In this document: positions 21,344 to 30,441 of the stretch, in pieces
Numbering within the stretch: position 1 is the stretch's first letter
Layout of the letters: every line of letters begins with the position of its first letter
NCBI GenBank assembly: GCA_900696515.1
Contig: CAADGK010000133.1
Coordinates: 1 to 64,000 of the forward strand
Length of the DNA: 64,000 bases
Direction: 5' to 3'
DNA from: an uncultured Nitrosospira sp.
GTDB taxonomy: Bacteria > Nitrospirota > Nitrospiria > Nitrospirales > Nitrospiraceae
Notes under the pieces: generated by a model
Seen by the model: only the letters and a program-made list of their open reading frames with translations
What the model was told of the DNA's origin: nothing
The model's database searches: none
Translations under genes and position numbers: made by a program

Positions 21344-22525
21344 TCAAACTGACTGTGCCCCAAGCCGTCGTCGTGCGCCGCCTGGGACGATGACAAATTC
21401 GTACAGGCGGCATTCCAGGTCGCCGTTAAAAAGTGGAATGCGTTTCGATGGGGCAAGCCCGATAAGTTTCGGCACACGGGGGTCGCCCGTAAGGATATAG
21501 GCGCGCCATCCGGCAAAGCGCTGCTTCAGCCGATCACCCAGCTTTGGGTAGAGCGACGCCAATGCATCGGGGTGACTCAAACGAACGCCATAGGGCGGAT
21601 TGATAACCATGACGCCCTGCTCCGCCGGAGCTTCCAGCTCCAGAATGTCGCTCTGCTTCAACCGCACATCGACCACCACCCCAGCCCCTTGAAACGCCCG
21701 CTGCGCAATCTTCACCATAGCCGGATCATGATCCGACGCATAGATGGCAGCGGGAACTTCCGTGAGACATTTGGCAAGTGCCGCTTCACGCAGACGGCCC
21801 CACAGTTTGCTATCGTGAATCAGCAACCGCTCGAAGGCAAAGTGGCGGGCCATCCCCGGTGAAATCCGGCGGGACATCAGCGCGGCTTCGAGTGCGATGG
21901 TCCCGCCCCCGCACATGGGATCAAGCAGCACGTCGCTCGGCGTCCAACCGGCGAGCCGGAGAATACCTGCCGCCAAATTTTCCTTCAGCGGCGCTTCGAC
22001 CGACGCGATCCGGTAGCCCCGTTTGAAGAGCGGCTCGCCGGACGTGTCCAGGTAGAAGGTGATGGTATTCTGATCGAGAAAGGCATCCACCTTGATGTGC
22101 GGCCGTTCCGTATCGACGCTGGGTCGCCGCTGGCGCATGGCGACGAACTTGTCGCACACGGCGTCTTTGATTCGAAGGGTGAGAAAATCCAGGCTCGGGA
22201 GCGGGCAGCGCCGCGCACTTACTTTGACTTTGATCGTCTGCGAGGGCGCAAACCAGTCAGGCCAGGGAAGCGCATGGGCCGCGCGATAGACATCGTCTTC
22301 CGTTTGATAGGGACTGTGGCCGACTTCCCACAGGACACGGCTGGCGATGTGACTCTTGAGATTGACCCAATACATCGACGACCAGGGGGCGGTAAACCCA
22401 ACGCCGCCGTCGGTCTTGGATGTGGCCGGCACACCGAGATCGTGAAGTTCCTGTTCCAGCACTCCCTCCAAGCCCCGTGGGCAGGGAGCAAAGAATCGTC
22501 GTGATCTTCCGTCCATTCCGTACAT
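21344..22525 (-). CDS. THUMP-domain class I SAM-dependent RNA methyltransferase (RlmL/YcbY-like)
   Basis: 393 aa; FAPCPRGLEGVLEQELHDLG, DTSGEPLFKRGYRIASVEAPLKENLAAGILRLAGW, LLDPMCGGGTIALEAALM, VMVINPPYGVRL. Confidence 0.92.
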   Translation of the reverse strand: MYGMDGRSRRFFAPCPRGLEGVLEQELHDLGVPATSKTDGGVGFTAPWSSMYWVNLKSHIASRVLWEVGHSPYQTEDDVYRAAHALPWPDWFAPSQTIKVKVSARRCPLPSLDFLTLRIKDAVCDKFVAMRQRRPSVDTERPHIKVDAFLDQNTITFYLDTSGEPLFKRGYRIASVEAPLKENLAAGILRLAGWTPSDVLLDPMCGGGTIALEAALMSRRISPGMARHFAFERLLIHDSKLWGRLREAALAKCLTEVPAAIYASDHDPAMVKIAQRAFQGAGVVVDVRLKQSDILELEAPAEQGVMVINPPYGVRLSHPDALASLYPKLGDRLKQRFAGWRAYILTGDPRVPKLIGLAPSKRIPLFNGDLECRLYEFVIVPGGARRRLGAQSV

Positions 22526-23059
22526 ATCCTTCTCAGACGAGTCGGTCTAGCCTTCATCCCCTGTTTTGAGCCATGGTCGACTCCCTCATCAGTAACCGTC
22601 GTTGATCAGGAGATCAAGAATCACCTCGGTCGTCGTTTTTATAGTTCAATCTGGCACTTTTCTTACACAAATCGAGGGAGCACTTGGAGATCTGATTCGG
22701 GAGAACCCTCACCCTCAGAATCATGCAAGGCCCATCTTTCCCAAGACAAGTCTTTCTAAAGTTGGTCGTAAGTTCATCTTAAAATTTCCAGAGGGGTATT
22801 CGATTGGCCTGACAGTGAACTATATCCAACCTCTCAGGACATGTCATCGTGGATGGAAGAGACACAGTTTTGGCCACCGCAGGAAACTCTTCGTGTATGA
22901 TCTTGCTTTTTGATTCGGTTTGCAACGTGACTGAAGCGATTCAGCCAACATAGCGAAGTGGACGAGCGAAATCGAGGCCAACGATAAGAGGAATCAGAAG
23001 TCTGCTCTTGGCGGTTCTAAGACGGCAAGCTGCATCCCCTGCCATTAATTCCCCACAGG

Positions 23060-23160
23060 GCTTGTTGAACTCTTTTCGAGAGGGGTGGCCAGATTAGTTT
23101 CTGCTTTCGCCCAGGCTGCAGGTATGAAAGTGGTTCGGCAGCAGCATGACACAGTCGAGG
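23060..23160 (+). repeat. partial copy (A) of a dispersed repeat
   Basis: CTTGTTGAACTCTTTTCGAGAGG...GATTAGTTTCTG...GAAAGTGGTTCGGCAGCAGCATGACACAG aligns to copy B at 24465-24555. Confidence 0.6.
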
Positions 23161-23262
23161 CCAAAATTCCCTTCGCAATCACCTAGCAGTCTGCGGAAAA
23201 ACTCGTTTTGCATTCTGTTGCCGTTACGGGCATTCAAGTCTGAAAGGATGCTGAATAACCCT

Positions 23263-23388
23263 GCAGGATGCGCAAAAAGGCCGTCCAGCAAGGCCGCAGC
23301 AAGTAAAGAGGCGAATCGTACTCTGCGCTGTACGGCGAGCCTCTGAGCGATGCGAGAACGCCGCTGGCGGTCTTTTTCCGCATCCTGC
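23263..23388. mobile_element. MITE-like palindromic element 1 (126 bp)
   Basis: Terminal inverted repeats GCAGGATGCGCAAAAAG ... CTTTTTCCGCATCCTGC (one mismatch); internal AAAGGCCGTCCAGCAAGGCCGCAGCAAG ... GCGAGAACGCCGCTGGCGGTC. Confidence 0.8.
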
Positions 23389-23582
23389 TAGACAAGCTGA
23401 TCAGTCGTCAGAGCGACCTGCGCACGGACGGTCACGGATCCAAACGTCGGTTCGGGCTCCCTCTCGTCATCTCAGATCCCTGCACCGTAGGAAGCCTGAT
23501 ATTTCTTGCCACTATACACGTGTTTGCTAGGATTTCCTTGCGGCGTCCTAGACACACCGCCATCCACTATCAGGAGGCATCG

Positions 23583-24227
23583 ATGAAAGGAGTAGCCCTC
23601 AATCGATACGTGATCATCTTAATCTTGCTAGCAACCATGCTCTCTGGCTGCGCCAGTTTCCGTGATGACAATCGGAAAACCATTACCTCGTGGCCTCTCC
23701 AGCATCCTGACTCCAAACCATCGATCAATCTCAACGTGACCGGAAAAGCTTGGATCAATGAAAAGGAGGTCCCGGCTGACAAGGTGGAGTCGGACTACGG
23801 CGGTCAATGGCGTGCACAGACAAGTAAAGCCTTTGAGGAGTCGGGCCTCTTTTCAGCTGTGAGACTCGGGGGGACTAACCTGGCGGAGATTCAAGCCAAT
23901 ATCCAATTTGAGCAACGACACAGATTCAGTGAAACGCTGTCATTCCTATTGGGCTTTACCTTCGGCTTGTCATCACTGGTAATTCCTCAAAAAGCAAGTA
24001 CCACTTATATGATCATGGCCTCATTTAAAGATAAGGACGGCCACCTCATCGGCTCTTCGAATCAGAGTGAGACAGTCTCAACCTGGATGCAGCTTTTCCT
24101 GTTGTTTGCAATGCCGTTTCGGGATGGCCCGGAAACTACGGCGACTGCAGCTCTATATGACTTGAACAGAATCGTCCTTCAGGACATTCACGATAAGCAC
24201 TCGTTCTCGTCAATAGCATCCAAATAA
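23583..24227 (+). CDS. hypothetical lipoprotein
   Basis: MKGVALNRYVIILILLATMLSGCASF signal peptide/lipobox; AGGAG upstream. Confidence 0.75.
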   Translation: MKGVALNRYVIILILLATMLSGCASFRDDNRKTITSWPLQHPDSKPSINLNVTGKAWINEKEVPADKVESDYGGQWRAQTSKAFEESGLFSAVRLGGTNLAEIQANIQFEQRHRFSETLSFLLGFTFGLSSLVIPQKASTTYMIMASFKDKDGHLIGSSNQSETVSTWMQLFLLFAMPFRDGPETTATAALYDLNRIVLQDIHDKHSFSSIASK

Positions 24228-24464
24228 AGCCAGCCACCGGCTCTTCACAATAGACCGACTTCTAGCCAACTTCATGGCGCAAGACTTGCGACGCTCTAGC
24301 TTGACTGAGAGCCATGGGGACGGGTTGGATTTTGTGCCGTGCATGGCGTAGAAATATTAACTTGATCAAGCCCTGACACCTCAGAGCAGTCTCGAAGGTC
24401 AGCTCTTAATCATACATCCCCGGCAGCCACCAGTCCTTCTGGCTGCGCCCTCCGTGCCACTGAA

Positions 24465-24713
24465 CTTGTTGAACTCCCTTCATGAGAGGCCGATTAGTTA
24501 CTCCCTGCCCACAGACCATCGAAGCGAAAGTGGTTCAGTAGGAGCATGATACAATTGGGGTTGCACCCCGTGCCTTTAACAGCTCGATACTCCTCACCAC
24601 CTTCCCTTCCTTTGCCAGCTCGATCACCGTGATCGAGCCTTCGCTCAAGGTCTTCCGGATTCAGCAGGCATGTTGGACGAACAGTTGATACTCGAGGGGG
24701 ATAGGACGGTATG
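24465..24713 (+). repeat. dispersed repeat copy B
   Basis: GTGGTTCAGTAGGAGCATGATACAATT...CTCACCACCTTCCCTTCCTTTGCC...CGATCACCGTGAT...AGCAGGCATGTTGGACGAACAG...GAGGGGGATAGGACGGTATG. Confidence 0.85.
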
Positions 24714-24856
24714 GTGCGGGGAAAATTGCTGGTCGGCTCCTGCACCCTGTATGGCACAGGAATGCCGATTTACTCTGATCCCAATCACCTTGCGCCATCG
24801 AGTGGGTAGACACTTGGCGGGTATGCAGGGAATGGGGGAGGACCGCAATGAACCCT

Positions 24857-25228
24857 CTATTTGATATAGACCACGCCAGGCAGGCCTTCGAGATCCGCGT
24901 CACCTGAGACCACTTCTGCCTCCTGATCTCGTCCCGTGGCATACACAATCGCATCGGCCATGGCCAATCCGTGCTGCAGGCTCAGGTCGGCGGCCAGTAG
25001 CGCGATGGACTCCGTCAACGGGATCACGTGGGTGGCGTTGAGACGTCCGGCGAACTGCAACGCCGTTTCCTCGCCTCGCTCTCGTTTGATCTTCTTGTAC
25101 ACTTCGTACAGGACAATCGTCGGGGTAATGATCTGGAAACGCGGCGTGAGGTAGGCAGCATATCGGTTGGCCCGTGGGCCATCGGTGAAGAATTCGATCC
25201 ATCCGCTGGAATCCAGCAGGACCTTCAT
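24857..25228 (-). CDS. PIN-domain toxin (VapC-like)
   Basis: 123 aa; MKVLLDSSGWIEFF, LLAADLSLQHGLAMADAIVYATGRDQEAEVVSGDADLEGLPGVVYI. Confidence 0.9.
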   Translation of the reverse strand: MKVLLDSSGWIEFFTDGPRANRYAAYLTPRFQIITPTIVLYEVYKKIKRERGEETALQFAGRLNATHVIPLTESIALLAADLSLQHGLAMADAIVYATGRDQEAEVVSGDADLEGLPGVVYIK

Positions 25229-25434
25229 GTGCGATCCTTCTTCTCCCGCACCTCCGTCGCCGTCATGCCCTTAAGCGCGCCTTTCAACGACTTGAGGGGC
25301 ACTTCCGGAACGAGCGTAATAACACCTCCCTTTTCAACGACCAGCAAACGCTGCCTGGGCGTCAGATGGAGCTTGTCTCGAACCTCCTTCGGGATGACGA
25401 CCTGGAACTTGGACGAAATCGTCGTGGTTGCCAT
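25225..25434 (-). CDS. AbrB/SpoVT-family antitoxin
   Basis: 69 aa; MATTTISSKFQVVIPKEVRDKLHLTPRQRLLVVEKGGVITLVP; overlaps toxin start. Confidence 0.9.
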   Translation of the reverse strand: MATTTISSKFQVVIPKEVRDKLHLTPRQRLLVVEKGGVITLVPEVPLKSLKGALKGMTATEVREKKDRT

Positions 25435-25519
25435 AATAATCTCCTTACTATCTCACGATCGATCATAGATCCGTCTTACACTGATGGTCAAGCCAAACAT
25501 CTCTATCGGAAGGTGCAGC

Positions 25520-25744
25520 CCGATCAGTTTTTTACCGACCGAAAGCCGCTCGAGCAAACGTGGTTCGGCAGGAACATGATGCAGTTTGGGTTAAACGTCT
25601 GTGATTTCAGCGTGCCGATACTACTCACCACCTTCCTTTCCTTTGCCGGATCGATCACCGTGATGGAGCCTTTACTGACGCCTTTCTGGCTGAGCAGGCT
25701 ATGTTGGACGAACAGCTAACGCGTTAGAGGGATAGGACGGTATG
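25520..25744 (+). repeat. dispersed repeat copy C
   Basis: GTGGTTCGGCAGGAACATGATGCAGTTTGGG...CTCACCACCTTCCTTTCCTTTGCC...CGATCACCGTGATGGAGCC...AGCAGGCTATGTTGGACGAACAGC...GAGGGATAGGACGGTATG; direct orientation relative to copy B. Confidence 0.85.
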
Positions 25745-26577
25745 ACGACGGAGGTTGTAGCCTGCCATTTCTCTACTATAAAGAGCGCCCTTCAGCAATA
25801 TGACTGGTCTGGGTTTTCTCGATGAGGTCCTGCTGAATTTCCTTCGCGATTACTCGGGCAAGCTGATTAGCTGATAGAGCACCTATTGGTGGTTACTTCG
25901 TATCAGCATGAAAGAGATCGTCAGGAGCAGCAGGGACCGGTAAAGATTGGCCAGATTTGCCCACCAGTTGCACTCTGAACCCTACAGATATCACCCCAAT
26001 CTGTCCCAATGAAATGCTCATTTGCGCCTTGAGATTCACGTCTGTCCCGGCTTAATTGGCGGAACTCATTGAAAAACCAGAACCAAGAGTACGGAAAAGA
26101 AACAACGACCTCAGTCCAGGCACTGTCTTTGCTGGTATTTCAAAGTGGCAAGTCCATCCCTGTCAACAAAGGAGGACGCCGAGGACGCCATGGATATCGG
26201 AACCAACCCCGTTAGGTTTCGCATCGCATGTTGCCGACGGCAGCGGCAATAAGCCCATACCCAAATTGAGCAAGAAGCCTGGCGCGCGGAGGAAGAAGGG
26301 TTGAGAGACGCTATCCTTCATCGAGATCACATCGACAAGTACCGGAGAAGATCACCAATCATACTCGAGCGGTACGTAACAGGCTTTCAGGACGCCCGGG
26401 CGCTGGTGCGTATCGCAAAGGTCACTCAGCTCTACCCATCTTCCGGAAGGAGAGTGTCACACTAAACCTAACCTCCTCTTACCGGAGGGCGTTCAATACC
26501 GAGCACTCTCTTCTGGGAGACTGTTTTGCTAGTTCCTTCCGTGTTTCCATTCGCTCCCGAACGGTCGGCCTATTCAA

Positions 26578-27198
26578 CTATCGCTCAATGGAAATAGTTC
26601 TTGGAGCCATGAGAAGACCGATGCTGTCCGGCCAGAGTGTCGCGGGATCTTTATTGAAGATATCGAAAGTGCTGGATGACAGGACACCCCACGAGCCTTG
26701 ACGCATCTCATACTCAAGCTGGCCTGGTGCCCAACCGGCAAAACCGGCAAAACCACGGAAGGCCTCGTTAGGTTTGGGGCTGGCCATAGCGCGTTCTAGA
26801 ACCCTTGGTGTGCCCACGTAAATCCCATTTACAATGTGCCGTGCATCGGGCACGACTTGTCTGAGTCGAAACAGCAACACCAGCTGCGTACGCTCGACCG
26901 GTCCTCCCCCAAATAATCGATGGGTGGTCTGCTTCAACATCGGAAGATCCTGCAAAATCTCTGCTAACAGGACGTCCGTAGGGCGATTCAATATGAGACC
27001 GACGGTTCCCCCTCGTCCATGCTCGACAATAAAGAGCACGGTTTGTCTGAAGTTGTGATCGTTCAATCCGGGGCTGGCGACCAGGAGCACGCCTGCTTGA
27101 ACTACCGAAGGCACAAATTCCTGCTCGGCCATAACCGAACGCGACGGCACAACCATCAGAATCACCAAATACAGTACGCTTCTCGCAATTCCTGTCAT
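26578..27198 (-). CDS. YqgE/AlgH (UPF0301) family protein with N-terminal signal peptide
   Basis: 206 aa; AGVLLVASPGLNDHNFRQTVLFIVEHGRGGTVGLILNRPTD, LFGGGPVER; N-terminus MTGIARSVLYLVILMVVPSRSVMAEQ. Confidence 0.88.
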   Translation of the reverse strand: MTGIARSVLYLVILMVVPSRSVMAEQEFVPSVVQAGVLLVASPGLNDHNFRQTVLFIVEHGRGGTVGLILNRPTDVLLAEILQDLPMLKQTTHRLFGGGPVERTQLVLLFRLRQVVPDARHIVNGIYVGTPRVLERAMASPKPNEAFRGFAGFAGWAPGQLEYEMRQGSWGVLSSSTFDIFNKDPATLWPDSIGLLMAPRTISIER

Positions 27199-27336
27199 CT
27201 ACACACCCGCAGCACTCGCATCGCTCCATCTGGTCGGACTCAGTCATCGATAAAGGTATCTCGCTCCAAAAGGCTACGACTCCCGATACGGCGTGTCAAC
27301 CGTGAACGGAACGAATCTGGCGATGACTCAGATGAG

Positions 27337-27568
27337 CAGCCCGCATGATTCATGAACAGGTCTGCTACAATCGCCGACCCGCAGCTTCGAGGTGCCTTCG
27401 GCCGGCGGATTCGCTCCTCGAATCCTCGACGTCCTGCACGGTACGCTTAGGGTTCTCCGGGCTCTGCGCGCCGGTCCTTAGAGCTTGCTCAGAACGGTGA
27501 GCCTGTCTAACCGTCTCACAGCGCGGCATGGTGATTTCGCGACGAACCGCCATGAATAATCTGGGCTG
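27337..27568. mobile_element. MITE-like element with terminal inverted repeats (232 bp)
   Basis: Left CAGCCCGCATGATTCATGAAC; reverse complement of right end CAGCCCAGATTATTCATGGC; no ORF of a recognisable family inside. Confidence 0.65.
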
Positions 27569-27622
27569 ACAGGTTACTGAAAAACGTGGGTTTTGCTTCA
27601 AGAACCGTGGCACTCTACAGCT

Positions 27623-27726
27623 CAGAATGCTCAAAAAGGCCACAGCAAGCGAAGGGACGTACACTTCGGCAGGTTGAGCGTCCGAGTGATGCGAAGACGT
27701 CGCTGGACGACTGTTTCGGCATTCTG
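27623..27726. mobile_element. MITE-like palindromic element 2 (104 bp, same family as 23263-23388)
   Basis: TIRs CAGAATGCTCAAAAAG ... CTGTTTCGGCATTCTG; internal AAAAAGGCC..ACAGCAAGCGAAG ... GAGTGATGCGAAGACGTCGCTGGACGAC matches element 1. Confidence 0.7.
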
Positions 27727-27841
27727 CGAGATCACCAACTCGCGAATCGCGTATGCTGAAGTAAATCGGTATGCTGTGCTATAACACAACTGATCGACGT
27801 ATGTGAGCCACTATTGGAACTGCACAAAAGGAACCTTGCTT

Positions 27842-28426
27842 ATGACCACCGGCTTGCGTCTATTCATCGTCGCCACGATTCTTGGAACCCTGCCCGGATG
27901 CATCGACCCACCCAAATCCCCGTATGTCGATGTGCGAGATACCGCCTCACGAATCGATGAGTCTCAGTCAGCGGCAGAACAAGGAAGCGCCGAAGACCAA
28001 TACAATCTCGGCATACGGTACGAGAACGCACGTCCGGCAGACCACCGAGAAGCCGTGCAGTGGTATCGTATGGCCGCCACGCAACGGCACGTCGGAGCAT
28101 TCTATCGGCTTTGCGTACTGTCGGACATCGGACGGGGAATGCCGCAAGATTACCAGGAAGCGCTCCGGTGGTGCCGTCTGGCCGCAGATCAAGGACATGG
28201 ACCTGCGATGTTTCTCATCGCCACCCACTATGAGCAGGCACGCGGCGTCCCCAAAGACCTCGTTCAGGCCTACCACTGGTATAACCTTGCCGCAGCCAAT
28301 GGCCATGAAGCCGGCGCCAAATGGCGGAATCGATTAGGGCATGACATGACACCAACCCAGATTGCACAAGCGCAATTTCTCACACGGAATTGGAAACCCA
28401 AAGGACACGAATCACCCCAAGAATAA
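27842..28426 (+). CDS. Sel1-repeat lipoprotein
   Basis: AEQGSAEDQYNLGIRYENAR, ATQRHVGAFYRLCVLSDIGRGMPQDYQEALRWCRLAADQGHGPAMFLIATHYEQARGVPKDLVQAYHWYNLAAANGHEAG. Confidence 0.88.
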   Translation: MTTGLRLFIVATILGTLPGCIDPPKSPYVDVRDTASRIDESQSAAEQGSAEDQYNLGIRYENARPADHREAVQWYRMAATQRHVGAFYRLCVLSDIGRGMPQDYQEALRWCRLAADQGHGPAMFLIATHYEQARGVPKDLVQAYHWYNLAAANGHEAGAKWRNRLGHDMTPTQIAQAQFLTRNWKPKGHESPQE

Positions 28427-28572
28427 GACGCAGCAGCCAACGCAAGGCACTACCCAGTCTCACGGCTACTACGAGTCAGATTTCCTCAATGTTATGGTGT
28501 TCTCAGTCTTTTTCTCAATGACACCTACCACCTATTCAATCCTTGAACTCTCGGGCTTGAGCTGAGTAGGAT

Positions 28573-29211
28573 ATGATTCCCGGCTTTACCGCGCCAAGGA
28601 TGTCACCGCAAACCCACGATCCAATGTCCCTTTTGCCGACCAATATGTCGATGCCTCTCATCGGTCTACTGATACTGTACACATTTTCCTCCAGCTGCAC
28701 CCCCTCTCTTCCTCCACCGTCCCAACCGCTCTCGAATGGGCCGGCAGTGAGTGATCTCCTTAACCGGGCGCAAGGGGGTGAACCGGATGCCCAAAACCAG
28801 GTGGGCATCCTTTACAGTGAAGGCCAGGGGCTTCCACAAAACTATCAGGAAGCAAAGTATTGGTTTAAAAAAGCGGCAGACCAAGGCCATGCCGGTGCAC
28901 AGGTCAATCTTGGCACCCTCTACTCTTTGGGACAGGGCGCTCCGTTCAGCGACCCGATGGCGTTGTTTTGGTTTCAGAAAGCGGCAGAGCAGCGCAATGC
29001 CCTAGCATTCGCTAAGCTTGGCATGATGTACGAACGAGGCCGCAGTGTCCCGCAGAATCTTGTTGAAGCCCACATGTGGTACAACCTCTCCGCAGCCTAT
29101 GGCGAAAAACGAGCTGCAGATTCCCGCAATGCCTTAACCAAACGCATGACGGTCGAGCAAATCACTGAAGCAGAAGCGCGAGCTAAAAAGTGGACCCCGA
29201 CCAGGCGATAA
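28573..29211 (+). CDS. Sel1-repeat protein
   Basis: AQGGEPDAQNQVGILYSEGQGLPQNYQEAKYWFKKAADQGHAGAQVNLGTLYSLGQGAPFSDPMALFWFQKAAEQRNALAFAKLGMMYERGRSVPQNLVEAHMWYNLSAAYG. Confidence 0.9.
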   Translation: MIPGFTAPRMSPQTHDPMSLLPTNMSMPLIGLLILYTFSSSCTPSLPPPSQPLSNGPAVSDLLNRAQGGEPDAQNQVGILYSEGQGLPQNYQEAKYWFKKAADQGHAGAQVNLGTLYSLGQGAPFSDPMALFWFQKAAEQRNALAFAKLGMMYERGRSVPQNLVEAHMWYNLSAAYGEKRAADSRNALTKRMTVEQITEAEARAKKWTPTRR

Positions 29212-29258
29212 TCTCCTCACCTTGATAGGGCTCACACAGACGTGCCGTACGAGCTGAT

Positions 29259-29654
29259 TTAGAAAATTCCGGCTTGTTTCTGCAGCCAGCGGACATATTT
29301 CACGATGTCATCCACATCTCCAGACGTGACGGCATCAATCTTTGGCATGTCACCAAATTGCCAATGATGGGCCTTGACTCCGTTCGCCGCCGCCCGCTGA
29401 AATGCGACATCCCCATGGTGATTCGGCTCATAAACCTTGTGCAGAAACGACGGACCTTGGTTCGTTCCGACTCCGCCTACTCCGTGGCACCGTGAACAGT
29501 GCGCCGTGAATTTCTGTGCTCCCTCCGCAAACTCGACCGGAACTCCGGAGACAGCTCCCGCTGCCTTTGGCTCCACTCCGCTCTGGCTGCACGCCGGAGC
29601 GGCTCCGAGCACCAAGACTACTGAACCAAACAACAAAACTTGCGACAGCCTCAT
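29259..29654 (-). CDS. small c-type cytochrome
   Basis: Signal peptide MRLSQVLLFGSVVLVLGAAPACSQ, haem motif CSRCH, DMPKIDAVTSGDVDDIVKYVRWLQ. Confidence 0.88.
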   Translation of the reverse strand: MRLSQVLLFGSVVLVLGAAPACSQSGVEPKAAGAVSGVPVEFAEGAQKFTAHCSRCHGVGGVGTNQGPSFLHKVYEPNHHGDVAFQRAAANGVKAHHWQFGDMPKIDAVTSGDVDDIVKYVRWLQKQAGIF

Positions 29655-29694
29655 AGGCATTCTCCATCTATCTATTCCCATATTAATGATTGGC

Positions 29695-30393
29695 TCAAGA
29701 TACCGCATAGGGAATTGGATCTACAACTCCCGCCTCCGCAAACCCTTTCCGTCTGATGAGACAGCTGTCGCACCGCCCGCAAGCCACTGTACCCAGAGGG
29801 TCATAGCAACTGTGCGTGAGCTGCAGTGGAGCGCGGAGATCCAGACCAAGCCGTATGATCTCTGCCTTGGTCATTCGCAGAAGAGGAGCCCGAATTTCAA
29901 AGCGTTCTCCCAACATGCCCGCCTTGGTTCCGAGTCGCAACGTCTCTTCCACGGCCGTGATGAACTCTTGACGGCAGTCCGGGTAACCAGAGTAGTCCAC
30001 CACGTTGGCCCCGAAATAAATCACTGAGGCGCCTACCACTTCCGCCTGTGCAGCGGCGATGGAAAGAAAAATCAAATTTCGTCCCGGCACATACGTAACC
30101 GGGACGCCCAGGCCAGGATCAGAGCCCCACTGATCTTTCGGAACAGGACAATCTCCGGTGAGCGCCGACCCCCCGATTGCCCCTAAATCGACGGCCACCA
30201 CCAGATGCCGCGCTGCTTTCAAGGCACAGGCGACTTCCTTCGCCCGTTCAATCTCGACGGCATGCCGCTGTTGGTAGGCCACGGTCAATAGATACAGCTC
30301 GTAGCCTGCGTGTCTGGCAACAGCGGCCGTGACGGTTGAATCCAGCCCGCCACTGGCAAGCACAACAGCACGCTTAGGAAACGGCCCGCTCAT
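29695..30393 (-). CDS. queC: 7-cyano-7-deazaguanine synthase
   Basis: 232 aa; KRAVVLASGGLDSTVTAAVARHAGYELYLLTVAYQQRHAVEIERA, YVPGRNLIFLSIAAAQAE, THSCYDPLGTVACGRCDSCLIRRKGF. Confidence 0.96.
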   Translation of the reverse strand: MSGPFPKRAVVLASGGLDSTVTAAVARHAGYELYLLTVAYQQRHAVEIERAKEVACALKAARHLVVAVDLGAIGGSALTGDCPVPKDQWGSDPGLGVPVTYVPGRNLIFLSIAAAQAEVVGASVIYFGANVVDYSGYPDCRQEFITAVEETLRLGTKAGMLGERFEIRAPLLRMTKAEIIRLGLDLRAPLQLTHSCYDPLGTVACGRCDSCLIRRKGFAEAGVVDPIPYAVS

Positions 30394-30441
30394 AAGGGAG
30401 ACGCGTCTCGGCAGGACGATCCGGGAAGCAGAACGAGGAAA

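Noticed and set aside
23094-23291. 65-aa ORF with LLPNHFHT, reminiscent of the HxH region of IS200/REP transposases
   Set aside because: The match is very short and comes from the dispersed repeat core (copy A), whose copy B gives a different string (LLLNHFRF); not enough for a transposase call.
26056-26304. 82-aa basic ORF in the gap between repeat C and YqgE
   Set aside because: No recognisable family and no good ribosome-binding site; probably non-coding.
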